Shown: positions 1 to 8,023, numbered from the stretch's first letter. The stretch is 11,494 bases of DNA from CAVPRW01 sp046727435 [NCBI: bacterium] (GCA_046727435.1 JBKPCR010000275.1:1-11494); one strand, 5' to 3'. Notes: generated by a model not told the origin, from the letters alone. Program-made: numbers and translations.

Positions 1-1933
1 TCACGTGCAGCTCCTTGTCGTGGCGCTCTTCCCACGGTTTCAACACGACAAACAGGGTGCCCAGATTCGACCCAAAGATATTACTGACCAGGCTCTGCCC
101 GGCGAGGCTGAAGTAATTTTCCACGCCAGGCATATCTTTCATCATCGCTTCAGCCTGCGTGTTCACCTGATCGGTGCGCAGCAAGGAGGCGCCCGGTGGC
201 AAGGACACATCGACGATAAAATAGCCTTCGTCTTCGTTGGGGAGGAAACCCGTCGGCACGGTCGCCAGCAGCCGGGAAATGCTGAACACCACCAGGCCCA
301 GGATCAGCCCAACAAAGATCAGGCGTCGAACCAGCAGCCGCACAATCCTGAGGTAACCGCTGGTGGTATGATCGAACGCCCAATTGAAGCCGCTGTAGAA
401 GCGTCCGAGCAATCCGCGCGATTGGGTGCGGGGCTTGAGGAGCAAGGCGCTGAGAGCGGGACTGAGGGTGAGCGCGTTGAAGGCGGACAGGCCCACAGAG
501 ATGGCGATCGTCAAGGCGAACTGCTGATAAAGACGACCGGTAATTCCCGAGATGAAGGCTACCGGGAGAAAGACCGCCATCAGCACCAGCGCGATCCCCA
601 CCACCGCGCCGGACACTTCTCGCATAGCCTCCAGTGTAGCCTCTCTAGGGCCCAAGCCCTTATGGGCCATGTTGTGCTCCACCGCCTCGACCACGACGAT
701 GGCATCATCGACCACGATCCCGATCGCCAGCACCAGGCCAAAGAGTGTCAGAACGTTGACCGAGAACCCCAGCATCGGGAAGAAGATGAACGTGCCGACG
801 AGCGACACCGGCACGGTCAGCAGCGGAATCAACGTGGCACGCCAGTTCTGCAGGAAGATGAACACCACCAGAATGACCAGGATGACGGCTTCGTACAGCG
901 TCTTGGTGACTTCATGGATGGATTCGCGCACGAACAGGGTGCTATCGTAGGTGATTTGGTATGCCAGCCCTTGGGGAAACGTCTTGTGCAGCTCCCGCAT
1001 GGTTTTGACGACTTGATCCGCGATGGCGATGGCGTTGGCGCCGGGTAACTGGTAGATGATGATCAGCGAGGCGGACTGGGCGTTGAGCCGCGATGTCGTC
1101 CCATAGTCATACGCCCCGAGCTCGACCCGCCCGATATCGGAGACGCGGACGACCGAGCCGTCGGGGCGGCTGCGGAGGATGATGTCCGCGAACTCCTGGG
1201 GATCCTTGAGGCGCCCCTTGGCCCGAATAGTATACTCGATCTCCTGCCCGACGGGATTGGGGGGTTGGCCGATCTTCCCTGCCGCGGCCTGGATGTTTTG
1301 CTCCTGCACGGCCTGCGTCACGTCGGCAGGGGTCATGCCGAGTCTGTAGAGCTTATCCGGATCGACCCACAACCGCATGCCGTACTCGCGCTCGCCCAGA
1401 ATGAACACGTCGCCCACACCAGGGATGCGGAAGAGCTCATCCTTGATATTGATTTTGACAAAGTTGCTGACGAACAGCTCGTCAAACGTCGCATCCGGGG
1501 AGTACACGGAGAGCACCATCAACATGTCAGTCGATTGTTTCTTGACCGTCACGCCGGTACGCCGGACTTCCTCGGGGAGTTTGGGCATGGCGGTCTGGAC
1601 CTTGTTCTGCACCTGCACCTGGGCGATGTCCAGGTTCGTGCCAACCTCAAACGTCGACACCAGCGTCAGTTGCCCGTCGTTGGTGCTCAGGGAATCGAAG
1701 TAAATCTGGTTCTCCACCCCGTTGATCTCCTGCTCGATGGGGGTGGCCACGGTCTCTTCCACCACGTCAGCGCTGGCGCCCAGGTAGCGTGCCGTCGATT
1801 TGACCGTACCCGGGGTGATCTCCGGGTAGCGCGCGATCGGGAGCCCCAGGAGGGCGACCAGACCCGTGAGCACAATGACGATCGACAACACCATGGCAAA
1901 GATCGGGCGCTCGACGAAAAACCGCGAAAACAT
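1..1933 (-). CDS. RND efflux pump permease, HAE1/AcrB-like (3' part beyond left edge)
   Basis: This is the inner-membrane, proton-driven pump of a tripartite exporter; the substrate is unknown. The first 644 residues are visible and the frame is open through the left edge (the family is usually about 1030-1060 aa). The N-terminus has the typical FVERPIFA start followed by TM1 (about 10-30) and the first porter half. TM2 starts near residue 348. TM4 carries the proton-relay pair D409-D410 in IGIVVDDAIVVVE, matching D407/D408 of AcrB. FLPNEDEG at 563-570 marks the entry to the second porter half. Start ATG at 1931-1933 is preceded by a purine-rich GGAAGGGGG. The gene begins 17 nt after the adaptor stop, so the two are almost certainly one operon. 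The second half, with the TM10 lysine region and any outer-membrane factor gene, lies outside the window. No frameshift was found in the visible part. The family assignment is very secure. Confidence 0.96.
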   Translation of the reverse strand, partial: MFSRFFVERPIFAMVLSIVIVLTGLVALLGLPIARYPEITPGTVKSTARYLGASADVVEETVATPIEQEINGVENQIYFDSLSTNDGQLTLVSTFEVGTNLDIAQVQVQNKVQTAMPKLPEEVRRTGVTVKKQSTDMLMVLSVYSPDATFDELFVSNFVKINIKDELFRIPGVGDVFILGEREYGMRLWVDPDKLYRLGMTPADVTQAVQEQNIQAAAGKIGQPPNPVGQEIEYTIRAKGRLKDPQEFADIILRSRPDGSVVRVSDIGRVELGAYDYGTTSRLNAQSASLIIIYQLPGANAIAIADQVVKTMRELHKTFPQGLAYQITYDSTLFVRESIHEVTKTLYEAVILVILVVFIFLQNWRATLIPLLTVPVSLVGTFIFFPMLGFSVNVLTLFGLVLAIGIVVDDAIVVVEAVEHNMAHKGLGPREATLEAMREVSGAVVGIALVLMAVFLPVAFISGITGRLYQQFALTIAISVGLSAFNALTLSPALSALLLKPRTQSRGLLGRFYSGFNWAFDHTTSGYLRIVRLLVRRLIFVGLILGLVVFSISRLLATVPTGFLPNEDEGYFIVDVSLPPGASLLRTDQVNTQAEAMMKDMPGVENYFSLAGQSLVSNIFGSNLGTLFVVLKPWEERHDKELHV

Positions 1934-1950
1934 ATTAGCCCCCTTCCTGA

Positions 1951-3300
1951 CTAGCGCACAGCAGACTGTGTGGTCTGCTCCAGCTTTGGCTCCGGCTCCA
2001 CCTTATACTGCACCTTACCGCCGGGCTGCACCCGCTGGATCCCTTCCACGATGACCCGATCGCCCGCCTCCAGGCCCTTCTCGATCGCCCAAAGACCGCC
2101 GATACGCTCCCCCGCCGTGACTGTCCGCGCCACGACTTTGTCTTCGTTGTCGACAAGGTACAGCGTGCGTACTCCCTGTAGCTCTCTAATCGCGCGCTGT
2201 GGCACCAGGAAGACGCCACTCTTTTCGCCGGTCTGCACCCGCACGCGGCTGAAGGTGCCCGGCAGCAAGGTGAAGTCTGGGTTGGGGAAATCCAGGGTGA
2301 TTTCCAGGGTGCCCGTCTGCGGGTCGACGGCGCGATCCGCGGAGCGGAAACGGCCAGGGTAGCGGTAAGTACTACCATCCCCCAGGAGAAGCTGAAACGC
2401 GAGGTCCGCTGCCCGTCTGCTGCGCTCTGCCTCAGTGCTAGCTTTTTGGATGTAGTTGAGGTATTCGCGTTCGCCAAGCCTGACCTTGACCTGGATGGGA
2501 TCGAGCGGCGAGAGCAGGGTGAGCGGCTGGGTTGAATTCGCCGTCGCCAGGCCGCCGACGAAGATGTTGGATTCGCCGATGCGTCCGTTGACGGGTGCCT
2601 TGATCTCCGTGTAGTTCAGATTCAATTCGGCCAGGCGTTGCGATGCCCGGGCGAATTCCAGCTCGGCCGCCGCCAGGGCGATCTGCGTGCGCTGTTGCAG
2701 CTTCGTTTGGGTCAATTCAGCCTTCCGAGCATTCGCTTCTTCCCTGAGCACCTGTTGCTGCGCCAGCGCGGTATCGAGGTCGATCTGCGGTGCCGCCTCC
2801 TGCCTCACCAGCGGCCGGTAGCGCGCCACATCCTGGTCTGCCTTGACCAGGGCCGCCTTGCTCTGTGCCAATCGCGAGTCGGCGCGCAGCACCTCAACCC
2901 CTTCTTTGGCGAACTGTAGATCCGCTTCCGCCTTCGCCACTGTGGCTTTCGCCTTCTGCAACTCGGCGTTATAGGTGCGCTGGTCGAGCACATAGAGGAG
3001 CTGGTTGGCCTTTACGAGTTGCCCGGCATCGAAGAGCCGCTGATCGATGTAGCCATCGACCCGGGCGCGAATCTCGGCGGTTTCAGTGGCATCCGTGTTG
3101 CCGGTATATTCATTGTAGATGGGGATAGTCCTGGGGTTGACCTGGATGACGGTAACCGGCACCGCGGGGGCACTTGGCGTCTCCTGTGTGCTAGCGGATT
3201 TGACCTCGGAGCAACCGGCCCCCCAGAGCAGCCACAGTGACAAGGCGACCGCTAATGCCCACCACGAAAGGCTCGTGCGACTGAACTGCATCGTTGCCAT
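1951..3300 (-). CDS. RND efflux periplasmic adaptor (membrane fusion protein, AcrA/MexA-like lipoprotein)
   Basis: This is the 449-aa adaptor that links the RND pump to an outer-membrane channel. A hydrophobic N-terminal segment (about 11-28) ends in WGAGC, with C30 a plausible lipidation site; the lipobox is weak because -3 is Gly rather than Leu. The first lipoyl half is EIRARVDGYI (76-85). A long Ala/Gln/Glu-rich coiled-coil hairpin spans about 110-227. The second lipoyl half is TEIKAPVNGRIG (231-242), then the beta-barrel domain (about 268-357, with LLPGTFSRVRV) and the membrane-proximal domain (about 359-433). Start at 3300 is chosen because AGGGGGTG at 3311-3318 lies 10 nt upstream; Met4 at 3291 would be too far from it. 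The adjacent downstream pump gene confirms the role. No regulator gene is adjacent within the window, so substrate and control are unknown. Confidence 0.95.
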   Translation of the reverse strand: MATMQFSRTSLSWWALAVALSLWLLWGAGCSEVKSASTQETPSAPAVPVTVIQVNPRTIPIYNEYTGNTDATETAEIRARVDGYIDQRLFDAGQLVKANQLLYVLDQRTYNAELQKAKATVAKAEADLQFAKEGVEVLRADSRLAQSKAALVKADQDVARYRPLVRQEAAPQIDLDTALAQQQVLREEANARKAELTQTKLQQRTQIALAAAELEFARASQRLAELNLNYTEIKAPVNGRIGESNIFVGGLATANSTQPLTLLSPLDPIQVKVRLGEREYLNYIQKASTEAERSRRAADLAFQLLLGDGSTYRYPGRFRSADRAVDPQTGTLEITLDFPNPDFTLLPGTFSRVRVQTGEKSGVFLVPQRAIRELQGVRTLYLVDNEDKVVARTVTAGERIGGLWAIEKGLEAGDRVIVEGIQRVQPGGKVQYKVEPEPKLEQTTQSAVR

Positions 3301-3434
3301 GGTTTTTCTTCACCCCCTGTGGCGCGTGCATTCCCCGTGGGCGGATGCCACCGAACCATGCCCGACGGAGGAGAAAGTGTGCAAAGATTCCATAACCCAG
3401 GCCTTGCCGCGCGCGATTTTTCGCCCCTTTCCTC

Positions 3435-3448
3435 ATGACAGTGGTCAT
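3435..3448. promoter_or_regulatory. Short palindrome upstream of the efflux operon (possible operator)
   Basis: ATGAC-AGTG-GTCAT is a perfect 5-bp inverted repeat with a 4-nt centre, about 135 nt upstream of the adaptor start. It sits in the 219-nt gap between the phosphatase gene and the efflux operon, where the efflux promoter must lie if the operon has its own. No convincing -35/-10 pair was found on the minus strand there. The arm length is short enough to arise by chance, so this is only a candidate dimer-binding site. Confidence 0.2.
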
Positions 3449-3461
3449 CTACGTCGGGCGT

Positions 3462-3493
3462 CGGGGCTCACCACACTGGTGCGGTGAGCCCCG
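3462..3493 (-). terminator. GC-rich hairpin after the phosphatase gene, terminator-like
   Basis: An 11-bp perfect stem pairs 3462-3472 (CGGGGCTCACC) with 3483-3493 (GGTGAGCCCCG) around a 10-nt loop, starting 26 nt past the TAA of the HdeD-phosphatase gene. Its position between that gene and the efflux operon fits an end-of-operon hairpin. There is no T-tract on either side, so it is not a textbook intrinsic terminator. It could act with Rho, protect the mRNA 3' end, or work in both directions. Confidence 0.5.
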
Positions 3494-3519
3494 GGCGCCG
3501 CTTCGCACTGGTCGCCGGC

Positions 3520-5940
3520 TTACAGCCGTGGCTTGGTGTCCGAAGTCACCAGCGGCAAGCTGAATTCCACCCATGCTCCATCATCCTGGCCGTCCGGAAT
3601 GACCTGACCGTGGACCTGCAGATCATGCCAGCGGAGTCGGCCATTGGCCCCATACAGGAGCAGGCGCATGACATTGGCTGATCCCTCGACGCGCACTTCC
3701 ATGAAGCTCTGGAAGAAAGGTGCCCGGTTAAAGTCGAACGCCGAGGCCAGCGCTTCGGGGGCAGACGGCCAGGCCCCCAGCCGCGTCATCCACAACCAGA
3801 GAGGCCATTTCCACCGAGGCGTCTGGCTGTCCAGCTTGGCGAGCACCGTATCGGTTTTCGGGTAGAAGGCTGAATCCGCTGTCGGGACTTGCGTCGGCCA
3901 GTCGAGCGCGGTCCCGATGCTGAGATAGGCGCCGCCACCACCGTTGACGAAGTGATACATGGGGCGATTCTGGCCGCGGGCCTGATCCCCCTCCTTGTAG
4001 AATTCGAAATCATGCGTGTCTCCTGCCATCACGACCTCCACCGCATGCTCGTGCAAGAGCCGATGGAGGGTAGCAAAGGGTGCGTCGTCCTCACCCTGGT
4101 AGCGTCCCGCTGCGAAGAACGGGTGTCCAAGGATCACCATCTTGAATTTTCCTTTCGCCCGTTCCAGGGTGGTGCGGAGCCACTGGAACTGTTGCGCGTC
4201 GACGCGACGCAAGATGCCTGTGTCCACCGCGATGAGGATGAAGCGCTCCGTGTCCACCTCGAAGTACGGGGCGCGCTGGCCTCCTGTCCACACGCCGTAG
4301 GCCTGCCGCAGACGGGCCGCCTCTTCGATCATCCGATCGATCCGCCGTTCCGTCGTGGTGGTGAGCCCGAGGTCTGTCGCTCGACGTGCCCGCAGTGCCG
4401 CCCTCGCAGCCTCGGGTTCGAGGAAGTTGGCGGTGAACCCTTCCAGGGCGTCGTACCAGTCGTGGTTGCCCGGTATTGCGTATACTGGCTTGGTGAACCC
4501 TTTGAAGGGTAGGTAAAACTTCACCTCATAGTCCTTCATGGCTCCCGCCGGGTAGATCACATCGGAGGCGACCACCAGGAACCTGACCTCGGAACGCTGG
4601 CCCAACTCTATGATCTGGTCCCGCAGCACGTGCTGCGACGCATCGCCCTCGCCTGGATCGCCGATCACCAAGAAGCTGAAATCCGCGCCCGTGGCGATCC
4701 CCTCCGGTACCACCTGGAACAGCTGGGCATCCGGAATGGTCGTGTCACGATACCGCCCGCTGACCGCGCGGACCATCTGCTCGCGCCAGGTGTCGGTCCG
4801 CTGCTCGGCCCACCTGGCCCAGACCTCGGTAGCCCAATTTTCGGTATTGAAGTACCAACTGAATCCCCAGATCGGGTTCAGGGCGATCAACACTGCGGTC
4901 ACTGGCAGCCCGATCTGCAATCCGCGTCGCAGAGCTACCGTTGGCGAATGGCGGGCTTGGCTGAGCCTCCACGCGAAGCGCGCTCGGGCGTTCAGCCAAT
5001 AGCGGACCACGCGGTCGAGCCGTCCTGGCGATTGCCCCCGGTCGACCTGGACCAGTAAACGCGTCCAGGCTCGGCGTTCGAGTGGCTTGGTCAGCACCCG
5101 CCACCCCAAGCGCACCGGGGTAATCACGCCCCAGGCCAGCACCAGGGCGAAGAGCACGTCGCCGATCACCGCGACGCCCGGGGAGAAGAGACCGACCAGG
5201 TTCCACTCAGCATCCATGCGACCGATGTGAATGGCCAGAAAGGTCAGAAGAAAGGTCACTCGCCAGTAGCGGTCGATCGGATAGCGCGCCGCATCCGCTG
5301 CGCTCAAGGTATCCCGGAGGTTGGCCAGTTCCGGGTGCGGCGGCAGGCGCAAGTGAGGGTCAGGGTGCAATGCCGCACCATCCGCGACCGGGGCGGTGGA
5401 GGTGTCATCGCGGCCGAGAATCTTCGACCACCCGGACCCCAGGATGCGACAGCCGACGTAGAGGCCGATAGTCCAGAGGCCGGACACGGGCCACTGGCTC
5501 GCGATCACCAGACCCAGCAACACATTGAGGCCGCCATCGGACAGGAGGCCGACACCTGGTCGCCCCCCACTCCGGGTAGCCGCGACGATCATGCCAACCC
5601 CGTCGACGAGAAACGACAGCCCCAGCAACAAGGACAGTGCCCCCAAAGCCAGCTTCGGCTGCGCCAGCAGTATGAGCCCGGCCAGGACCGACATGGCAGC
5701 GCCAAAGAAGCCTGCGTTTCCGACATGGCGGTCGCGCGCGGCGAACGCGTGAGCTATCTCGATCAGCCCGGAGGCGATCATCAGGATGCCGAGGATAAAT
5801 GGGGAGCTCTTGCCCGCGACAAACGGGGCGGTCATGGCTAGACAGCCCAGCACCAGCAGCGGCGTGCCGATTATCAGCCGCCAATGCCAACCCCAGCGAA
5901 CGGGCGTCGACTCCGCGGTGCGCAATGGGGTGCTCACCAT
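3520..5940 (-). CDS. HdeD-like membrane domain fused to a purple-acid-phosphatase-like metallophosphoesterase
   Basis: This is an 806-aa predicted inner-membrane protein. Residues about 20-170 form a six-helix bundle resembling HdeD/DUF308. Two more helices lie at about 226-240 and 250-274, a very Arg-rich stretch spans 276-340, and a ninth helix lies at about 341-358. By the positive-inside rule the Arg-rich stretch is cytoplasmic, which puts the C-terminal domain (about 415-800) in the periplasm. That domain has metallophosphoesterase motifs in the purple acid phosphatase style: D428-P-G430, D460-V-I-Y463, GNHD (491-494), H606 in ILGHP, and GDTH (640-643) in place of GHxH. The substrate is unknown. 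Start at 5940 is preferred because GGAAGGA (5947-5953) sits 6 nt upstream. An in-frame ATG at 5955 directly abuts the channel stop codon and would add 5 residues. It is the last gene of the unit with the antiporter and channel. Confidence 0.85.
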   Translation of the reverse strand: MVSTPLRTAESTPVRWGWHWRLIIGTPLLVLGCLAMTAPFVAGKSSPFILGILMIASGLIEIAHAFAARDRHVGNAGFFGAAMSVLAGLILLAQPKLALGALSLLLGLSFLVDGVGMIVAATRSGGRPGVGLLSDGGLNVLLGLVIASQWPVSGLWTIGLYVGCRILGSGWSKILGRDDTSTAPVADGAALHPDPHLRLPPHPELANLRDTLSAADAARYPIDRYWRVTFLLTFLAIHIGRMDAEWNLVGLFSPGVAVIGDVLFALVLAWGVITPVRLGWRVLTKPLERRAWTRLLVQVDRGQSPGRLDRVVRYWLNARARFAWRLSQARHSPTVALRRGLQIGLPVTAVLIALNPIWGFSWYFNTENWATEVWARWAEQRTDTWREQMVRAVSGRYRDTTIPDAQLFQVVPEGIATGADFSFLVIGDPGEGDASQHVLRDQIIELGQRSEVRFLVVASDVIYPAGAMKDYEVKFYLPFKGFTKPVYAIPGNHDWYDALEGFTANFLEPEAARAALRARRATDLGLTTTTERRIDRMIEEAARLRQAYGVWTGGQRAPYFEVDTERFILIAVDTGILRRVDAQQFQWLRTTLERAKGKFKMVILGHPFFAAGRYQGEDDAPFATLHRLLHEHAVEVVMAGDTHDFEFYKEGDQARGQNRPMYHFVNGGGGAYLSIGTALDWPTQVPTADSAFYPKTDTVLAKLDSQTPRWKWPLWLWMTRLGAWPSAPEALASAFDFNRAPFFQSFMEVRVEGSANVMRLLLYGANGRLRWHDLQVHGQVIPDGQDDGAWVEFSLPLVTSDTKPRL

Positions 5941-5946
5941 GACTGA

Positions 5947-5953
5947 TCCTTCC
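5947..5953 (-). promoter_or_regulatory. Ribosome binding site deciding the start of the HdeD-phosphatase gene
   Basis: GGAAGGA on the minus strand lies 6 nt before the ATG at 5938-5940. The earlier ATG at 5953-5955 overlaps this site and has no comparable purine run in front of it, so the inner ATG is the better start. The site lies directly after the channel TGA (5956-5958), which favours translational coupling. Confidence 0.6.
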
Positions 5954-5955
5954 AT

Positions 5956-6666
5956 TCATCGCGTTCCGGCGAAACTGTCATAAATGAACATTCCCACGAG
6001 CCATGCCACTAACACCGCCATGAAGAATTGGCCGATCACCGCCTCCAGCACAGCCAGCATCTGGGTAAAGGGGGAGCTGGGGAGAATGTCGCCATAGCCC
6101 AGGGTCGCCAGGGTGACCAGGCTGAAATAGATCATTTCCGTGCGCAAGACCTCAGCTGAGCCCGCGGCGATCCACTCGGGAAGGCGGAAGCTCCGAAAGT
6201 CTAATTGAAATGCGATATTGTAAATCGTGGCAAACGAAAAGGCGATAAGTAAATACACGGTGACCGCCGCGAGAATGACGTCCAGCGTAATCCGTTGGCT
6301 GCGAAAGATGTAGGCGAGCACCACGACGGTGCAACCGCCGAGAAGGACAAATGCGAGGCCTAAGGTGGCGATATTCCACCAGCGGGCCGCTTCCACGGAA
6401 GAGGCCAGCGTGGCTCCCAAATTGGTCATGAACCCCGCCGCCCACACTCCTAAAAGGGCTCCGCGGAGACGCTGCTGCGTACCGCGAGCTGAAAGCGATA
6501 CCAGCAGAGCGTCAAGGAACATCAACTGCAGTAACACCCAAAACAGCCACCGCTCCTGCCGCAGTGGTGTAGCTAGCAGAATGATGCCGAGGACGATATT
6601 CAGCTGCGCAAATCCTGCGGGTCGGAAGCGAGCGAAATTGTCGAAGATGCGTTTCCCTAGCGTCAT
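5956..6666 (-). CDS. K+-channel-like membrane protein (Ion_trans_2 pore)
   Basis: This is a 236-aa integral membrane protein. The C-terminal third has the pore layout of a potassium channel: a helix at about 121-143, a pore loop with TLATLGYGD (175-183) containing the TxGYGD selectivity filter (T178, G180, Y181, G182, D183), and a last helix at about 195-222. Upstream are about four hydrophobic helices (16-34, 37-55, 60-80, 88-114), so the shape is a six-segment channel. No S4-like row of regularly spaced Arg and no cytosolic RCK/TrkA domain is seen, so gating is unclear. The start ATG (6664-6666) lies 5 nt after the TAA of the antiporter gene, and GGATAAG overlapping that stop may serve as its ribosome site; translation is probably coupled. 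K+ selectivity is inferred from the filter. Its role in the unit may be charge balance or membrane potential control. Confidence 0.9.
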   Translation of the reverse strand: MTLGKRIFDNFARFRPAGFAQLNIVLGIILLATPLRQERWLFWVLLQLMFLDALLVSLSARGTQQRLRGALLGVWAAGFMTNLGATLASSVEAARWWNIATLGLAFVLLGGCTVVVLAYIFRSQRITLDVILAAVTVYLLIAFSFATIYNIAFQLDFRSFRLPEWIAAGSAEVLRTEMIYFSLVTLATLGYGDILPSSPFTQMLAVLEAVIGQFFMAVLVAWLVGMFIYDSFAGTR

Positions 6667-6671
6667 CGATC

Positions 6672-7892
6672 TTATCCAGGCGTGAAATAAAAACCCACCG
6701 CAAAGATGAGGTACACGGCCAACAGCTGGGCTCCCATAAACCAGTTCGACCGCCCGTCGCCGGCAGCAAACGCCACCATGAATGTGGAGAGGATTACCGC
6801 CAGCACCTCGCCTCGCGTAAAGACCAGGTCCATGGACTGCGGCGCTATGAGATAACTCAGAAACACCAGCAATGGTGCGACGAACAGGGCGACTTGTGTG
6901 CTGCTGCCGATGGCAATGCCAAAACTCAGCTCCATGCGATTCTTCGTAGCGACTAGCACCGCTGTACTGTGCTCGGCGGCGTTCCCTACAATGGCGACCA
7001 CGATGATGCCGACGAAGACGCTGGACATGCCCGTTGCTTCAGCCGCTTGCTCCACCGACCCTACTAGGATCTCGCTCATCCAGGCGATGAAAAAAGTTGC
7101 CACGCCCAGGACCAGTAGGGCGCCCTGCCAACTCCATGGCTGGGATGGATGCACCACCTCTCCGGAGAGTGATTCTACAGACCCACGGAAGAGTTCTTTG
7201 TGCGTGCCTAACGAGAAGACCAGGCTGAGGGCATACACGATGATGAGCAAGGCGGCGATTGCCAGGCTAATGGCGGCTTCGTTGAGGGGTACGTGCGGCG
7301 GGCGCAAAAAGTGGAAGACCGCTGGGATGATGAGGCCGATGGAGGCCAGGACTAACATGGCTGCTTGGGTGCGCGCCGCTATGGGGTTGAACTGTTGTAT
7401 CTTGTGGTAGAAGCCTCCGGCCAAAAAAGCGGCGCCCAGCACCAAGAGGACATTGCCGATAATGGAGCCTGTGAGGGAGGCCTTCACGACATCGATATAA
7501 CCGGCGCGCAGGGCCACGATGGCGATGATCAACTCCGCGGCATTGCCAAATGTAGCGTTCAGCAGCCCACCAATGCCCTCACCAGTGCGCTCAGCGATAT
7601 GCTCGGTGGCTTCCCCAAGCAAACCAGCCAGCGGAATGATCGCCACGCAAGCGGAGAAAAAAATCCAGAGGTGCGCCTGGGAATGGAAATGCTCCAGGTA
7701 GACCGAAATGGGGACAAACACCAGGAACCAGTTCAGGGATGGCTTCATAAACTCCGCGAGCTTGCCAGATGCCATAGAACCTCCCGCGTACTTCGTCGAT
7801 AGCGGCTTGTGGTCTCCGTCGCCCTTGTCCAAGTCCTGATCGGCGGGCAGTGCAGGAGTGGACTGGTTCATGCCTGAGCTCACGGACCGCAT
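6672..7892 (-). CDS. Ca2+/H+ antiporter, CAX family (ChaA/YfkE-like)
   Basis: This is a cation/proton exchanger of the CaCA superfamily, expected to export Ca2+ (possibly other divalents) in exchange for H+. The two inverted family repeats are clear: [16 protein letters not shown] (116-131, key E120) and [16 protein letters not shown] (303-318, key E307). About eleven hydrophobic helices cover residues 52-404. The start is uncertain. The open frame begins at 7892 with a polar, acidic 39-residue tail. Met40 (7775) has a better ribosome site (GGGAGG, 4 nt before) and would give 367 aa, close to well-known CAX lengths. However, codons 9-39 have G or C at third position in 22 of 31 cases, which looks coding, so the longer form is kept; ATG at 7871 (Met8) is a third option. 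It is the first gene of the unit with the channel and phosphatase. Confidence 0.93.
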   Translation of the reverse strand: MRSVSSGMNQSTPALPADQDLDKGDGDHKPLSTKYAGGSMASGKLAEFMKPSLNWFLVFVPISVYLEHFHSQAHLWIFFSACVAIIPLAGLLGEATEHIAERTGEGIGGLLNATFGNAAELIIAIVALRAGYIDVVKASLTGSIIGNVLLVLGAAFLAGGFYHKIQQFNPIAARTQAAMLVLASIGLIIPAVFHFLRPPHVPLNEAAISLAIAALLIIVYALSLVFSLGTHKELFRGSVESLSGEVVHPSQPWSWQGALLVLGVATFFIAWMSEILVGSVEQAAEATGMSSVFVGIIVVAIVGNAAEHSTAVLVATKNRMELSFGIAIGSSTQVALFVAPLLVFLSYLIAPQSMDLVFTRGEVLAVILSTFMVAFAAGDGRSNWFMGAQLLAVYLIFAVGFYFTPG

Positions 7893-7907
7893 GCGCGCTT
7901 GCGGATA

Positions 7908-7936
7908 CCAGCAACTTCTCTCTGTGCTGGAGAGAA
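7908..7936 (-). other. Two overlapping, mutually exclusive hairpins upstream of the antiporter
   Basis: CCAGCA (7908-7913) can pair with TGCTGG (7925-7930), and TTCTCTC (7916-7922) can pair with GAGAGAA (7930-7936). The arms interleave, so only one can form at a time. They lie 16-44 nt before the furthest possible antiporter start. A TATATT (7935-7940, minus strand) overlaps the outer arm and could be a -10 box, in which case most of the second hairpin would not be in the transcript. No good -35 was found. Confidence 0.25.
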
Positions 7937-7951
7937 TATAGCTTCGATGGT

Positions 7952-8023
7952 CCGTTCAGCGCACCTAGCAAACTGTTCAAATCGCCGGCCGGTGAGGGCT
8001 GTGGCTGTTCAACTGTTGTTCAG
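7952..8023. repeat. Four direct copies of a GTTCA-core motif upstream of the antiporter operon
   Basis: GTTCA occurs at 7954, 7975, 8007 and 8018 on the plus strand, always as YYGTTCAR. CTGTTCAA is exact at 7973-7980 and 8005-8012; the others are CCGTTCAG and TTGTTCAG. The start-to-start steps are 21, 32 and 11 nt, close to 2, 3 and 1 helical turns, so all copies face the same side of the DNA. This suits a regulator site cluster for the antiporter-channel-phosphatase unit. A related CTGTCAC lies at 8029-8035. One CCGTTCAA also occurs inside the DUF3943 gene near 8307, so chance is not excluded. Confidence 0.35.

Noticed and set aside
5-1048. Long plus-strand open frame (347 codons)
   Set aside because: It lies exactly antisense to the RND pump in the codon-complement frame and encodes a His/Gln/Asp-rich polar product typical of antisense frames in GC-rich genes.
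1265-1954. Plus-strand open frame (229 codons)
   Set aside because: Antisense to the start of the pump gene; no domain, and the minus-strand frame has unmistakable RND motifs.
3301-3434. Promoter for the efflux operon (TTGCAC and TATGGA boxes)
   Set aside because: No pairing of these hexamers at correct spacing; the partial matches are at chance level.
3191-3448. Minus-strand 85-codon frame starting at the ATGAC palindrome and running into the adaptor gene
   Set aside because: It overlaps the adaptor start by over 100 nt in another frame, has no good ribosome site and no recognisable motif.
3889-4512. Plus-strand open frame (207 codons)
   Set aside because: Antisense to the phosphatase domain, whose motifs are clear on the minus strand.
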